Below the pieces are notes generated by a model. It had not been told where the DNA came from. It worked only from the letters and a program-made list of their open reading frames with translations, and ran no database searches. Positions 5,052 to 6,282 of a DNA stretch of 6,282 bases are shown here, piece after piece. The position numbers were made by a program, and so were the translations under genes. Position 1 is the first letter of the stretch, and the number at the start of each line of letters is the position of its first letter. The DNA is from Helicobacteraceae bacterium (GTDB lineage: Bacteria > Campylobacterota > Campylobacteria > Campylobacterales > Sulfurimonadaceae): the NCBI GenBank assembly GCA_027081565.1, contig JALWKG010000085.1, forward strand, positions 1 through 6,282, written 5' to 3'.

Positions 5052-6182
5052 ATGTTAGGTAAGCGAAAAGTAGCTTTAGTGGTCACTCATGAAAAAGATG
5101 CTGTTCACTTTAAAATAGAGGGTGAACCTGCCATACAATGTCTTGATGTTATAGAAAAACAGTTGAAAAGTGCGGTGAAGAGACTTAACACCAAAAGTGT
5201 TGTTTGGGATCTCTCTTCTGTAAAAAAACTGGATTCGGCTCTGGCGCTGCTGATCGTAAAAGAGATAGAACGTGCTAAAAACAGTGACATAGAAGTGCTT
5301 GTTACCGGGATGCAGGGTGATGCGCAAAAGATGTTGCACATGGCAAAAGATCATGCCCATTTTGAGAGTGAGTTTGCTCCAAAAGAGCAGGGATTATTCT
5401 ATGATGTCGGAGTAGATACCTTGGTGCGTCTGAAAAGCCTGAATGCCTTTTTTGCCTTTTTTGGGCAGATGAGTATGGTCTTTTTGCACTCACTGTATCG
5501 ACTCAAGATGTTCCGTTGGAAAGAGACCCTTTTTGAAGTTTATGAAAGCGGGATCAAAGCACTGCCTATTGTGATGTTGACCATGTTTTTAGTAGGTATT
5601 GTGGTGGCATATCAATCCTCTACACAGCTAAAGATCTATGGTGCCAATATATTTATAGTAGACATGTTGGGGATTTCGATCTTGCGTGAGTTGGCACCGA
5701 TGTTGGCAGCGATCATTATTGCAGGGCGGAGTGGTTCTTCTTATGCGGCACAGATCGGGGTGATGAAGATCACTGAAGAGCTTGATGCGATGCGGACAAT
5801 GGGCTTTGATCCTTATGCTTTTTTAGTGTTACCACGGATGATGGCACTGATGTTGATGATGCCGATCTTGATCTTTTTTGCAGACATGACAGGTATTATT
5901 GGAGGCATGTTGATCGCTAAAGTTGACTTGGGCCTCTCTCCTACGCTGTTTGTGGAGCGATTTGTTGAGGTAGTTCATGTGAAACATTTCTGGATCGGTC
6001 TTTTTAAGGGGCCGTTTTTTGCAGTCTTGATCGCAACTATTGGGATCTATCGTGGTTTGCAGGTTAAAAACGATACACAGAGTATTGGTTTTAATACCAC
6101 TAAAGCTGTGGTTGAGTCTATTTTTGCAGTGATCATCTGTGATGCCTTCTTCTCGATCATCTTTACAAACATGGGATTCTAG
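5052..6182 (+). CDS. mlaE: STAS-MlaE fusion: phospholipid ABC transporter permease
   Basis: This is a 376-residue permease of the MlaE family, which with an ATPase (MlaF) and an MCE-domain protein (MlaD) moves phospholipids between inner and outer membranes and helps keep outer-membrane asymmetry. Residues about 1-105 form a STAS domain (VVWDLSSVKKLDSALALLIV, with D61 S62 at the usual regulatory-loop position) equivalent to E. coli MlaB, here fused to the permease. The permease part follows, with hydrophobic segments near 167-190, 196-225, 252-290, 313-335 and 352-372. The family signature is RELAPMLAAIIIAGRSGSSY (212-231), then the coupling-helix region EELDAMRTMGFDP (242-254). ATG 5052 is preceded by AGAGG (5039-5043) 8 nt upstream and lies 3 nt after the phosphoesterase stop. 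The Campylobacter counterpart is, from memory, the iamB gene, named as an invasion-associated marker. MlaE and related sterol or toluene-tolerance permeases cannot be separated by substrate from sequence alone. Confidence 0.92.
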   Translation: MLGKRKVALVVTHEKDAVHFKIEGEPAIQCLDVIEKQLKSAVKRLNTKSVVWDLSSVKKLDSALALLIVKEIERAKNSDIEVLVTGMQGDAQKMLHMAKDHAHFESEFAPKEQGLFYDVGVDTLVRLKSLNAFFAFFGQMSMVFLHSLYRLKMFRWKETLFEVYESGIKALPIVMLTMFLVGIVVAYQSSTQLKIYGANIFIVDMLGISILRELAPMLAAIIIAGRSGSSYAAQIGVMKITEELDAMRTMGFDPYAFLVLPRMMALMLMMPILIFFADMTGIIGGMLIAKVDLGLSPTLFVERFVEVVHVKHFWIGLFKGPFFAVLIATIGIYRGLQVKNDTQSIGFNTTKAVVESIFAVIICDAFFSIIFTNMGF

Positions 6183-6186
6183 GAGG
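6181..6186 (+). promoter_or_regulatory. strong ribosome binding site fixing the mlaF start
   Basis: A perfect AGGAGG overlaps the mlaE TAG stop and lies 7 nt before ATG 6194. An earlier ATG at 6190 runs into TAA after five codons, so 6194 is the real start. This is the best ribosome binding site in the operon. Confidence 0.75.
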
Positions 6187-6193
6187 TTCATGG

Positions 6194-6282
6194 ATGCAGC
6201 AGTCTAAAAAAATTCTCGAAGTTAAAGATGTTGTTACCAAGTTTGGTAAAAATCTAGTGCATGATGGTGTAAACCTTCATGT
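6194..6282 (+). CDS. mlaF: phospholipid ABC transporter ATP-binding protein, N-terminal part (partial)
   Basis: The 29 codons visible read as the first strands of an ABC ATPase (ILEVKDVVTKFGKNLVHDGVNLHV, in pieces: EVKDVVTKFG then VHDGVNL). This matches the usual MlaF opening, in which a short beta strand and an A-loop-region aromatic (here F in KFG) precede HDGVSL. The Walker A motif lies beyond the window edge. It follows the permease by 11 nt with a strong ribosome binding site, the standard mlaE-mlaF order, and would energise lipid transport from the cytoplasmic face. The assignment depends largely on context. Confidence 0.82.
   Translation, partial: MQQSKKILEVKDVVTKFGKNLVHDGVNLH

Noticed and set aside
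5829..6191. 120-residue minus-strand open frame under mlaE
   Set aside because: It is antisense to conserved MlaE coding sequence, with odd composition rich in H, C, Q and N, and no membrane or domain motif.

Overview
The window looks like chromosomal core sequence from a free-living member of the Campylobacterota (formerly Epsilonproteobacteria), closest in feel to Sulfurovum or Sulfurimonas. This rests on four recognised features: the histidine kinase H-box wording (AQMGEMIAMIAHQWRQPL), a STAS-MlaE fusion followed by MlaF (the iamB/iamA arrangement of Campylobacter), an ArgC and a GreA of this style, and moderate-to-low GC. The genus is inference. I see no tRNA, rRNA, CRISPR array, insertion sequence or prophage gene.

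Layout. (1) 2-271, + strand: C-terminal 89 residues of a proton-pumping NADH-quinone oxidoreductase subunit, best matched to NuoN. (2) 291-1610, - strand: a complete membrane histidine kinase with no response regulator beside it, converging on nuoN with a 19-nt gap. (3) 1611-1732: a 122-nt divergent promoter region holding a perfect inverted repeat and one copy of a 13-nt direct repeat. (4) 1733-2701, + strand: an FMN-dependent nitronate monooxygenase-family protein. (5) 2702-2817: an intergenic stretch with a consensus TATAAT box. (6) 2818-6282, + strand: a very compact operon of greA (TTG start), argC, an LpxH-like metallophosphoesterase, a STAS-MlaE permease and the first 29 codons of mlaF. 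Junctions are -8, -11, +3 and +11 nt.

How the genes fit together. The operon mixes a transcript-cleavage factor, one arginine-biosynthesis enzyme and an envelope module: a putative lipid A precursor hydrolase followed by a phospholipid transporter of the Mla type. The last two both serve the asymmetric outer membrane. The kinase and the NMO-family gene are transcribed away from each other from a shared control region, which is the most suggestive regulatory structure here.

Nothing in the window is clearly a new kind of system. The items most worth a second look are the non-canonical GNHD motif in the LpxH-like protein, the apparently leaderless kinase start with an inverted repeat next to its -10 box, and the 13-nt repeat shared between the divergent promoter region and the NMO coding start.
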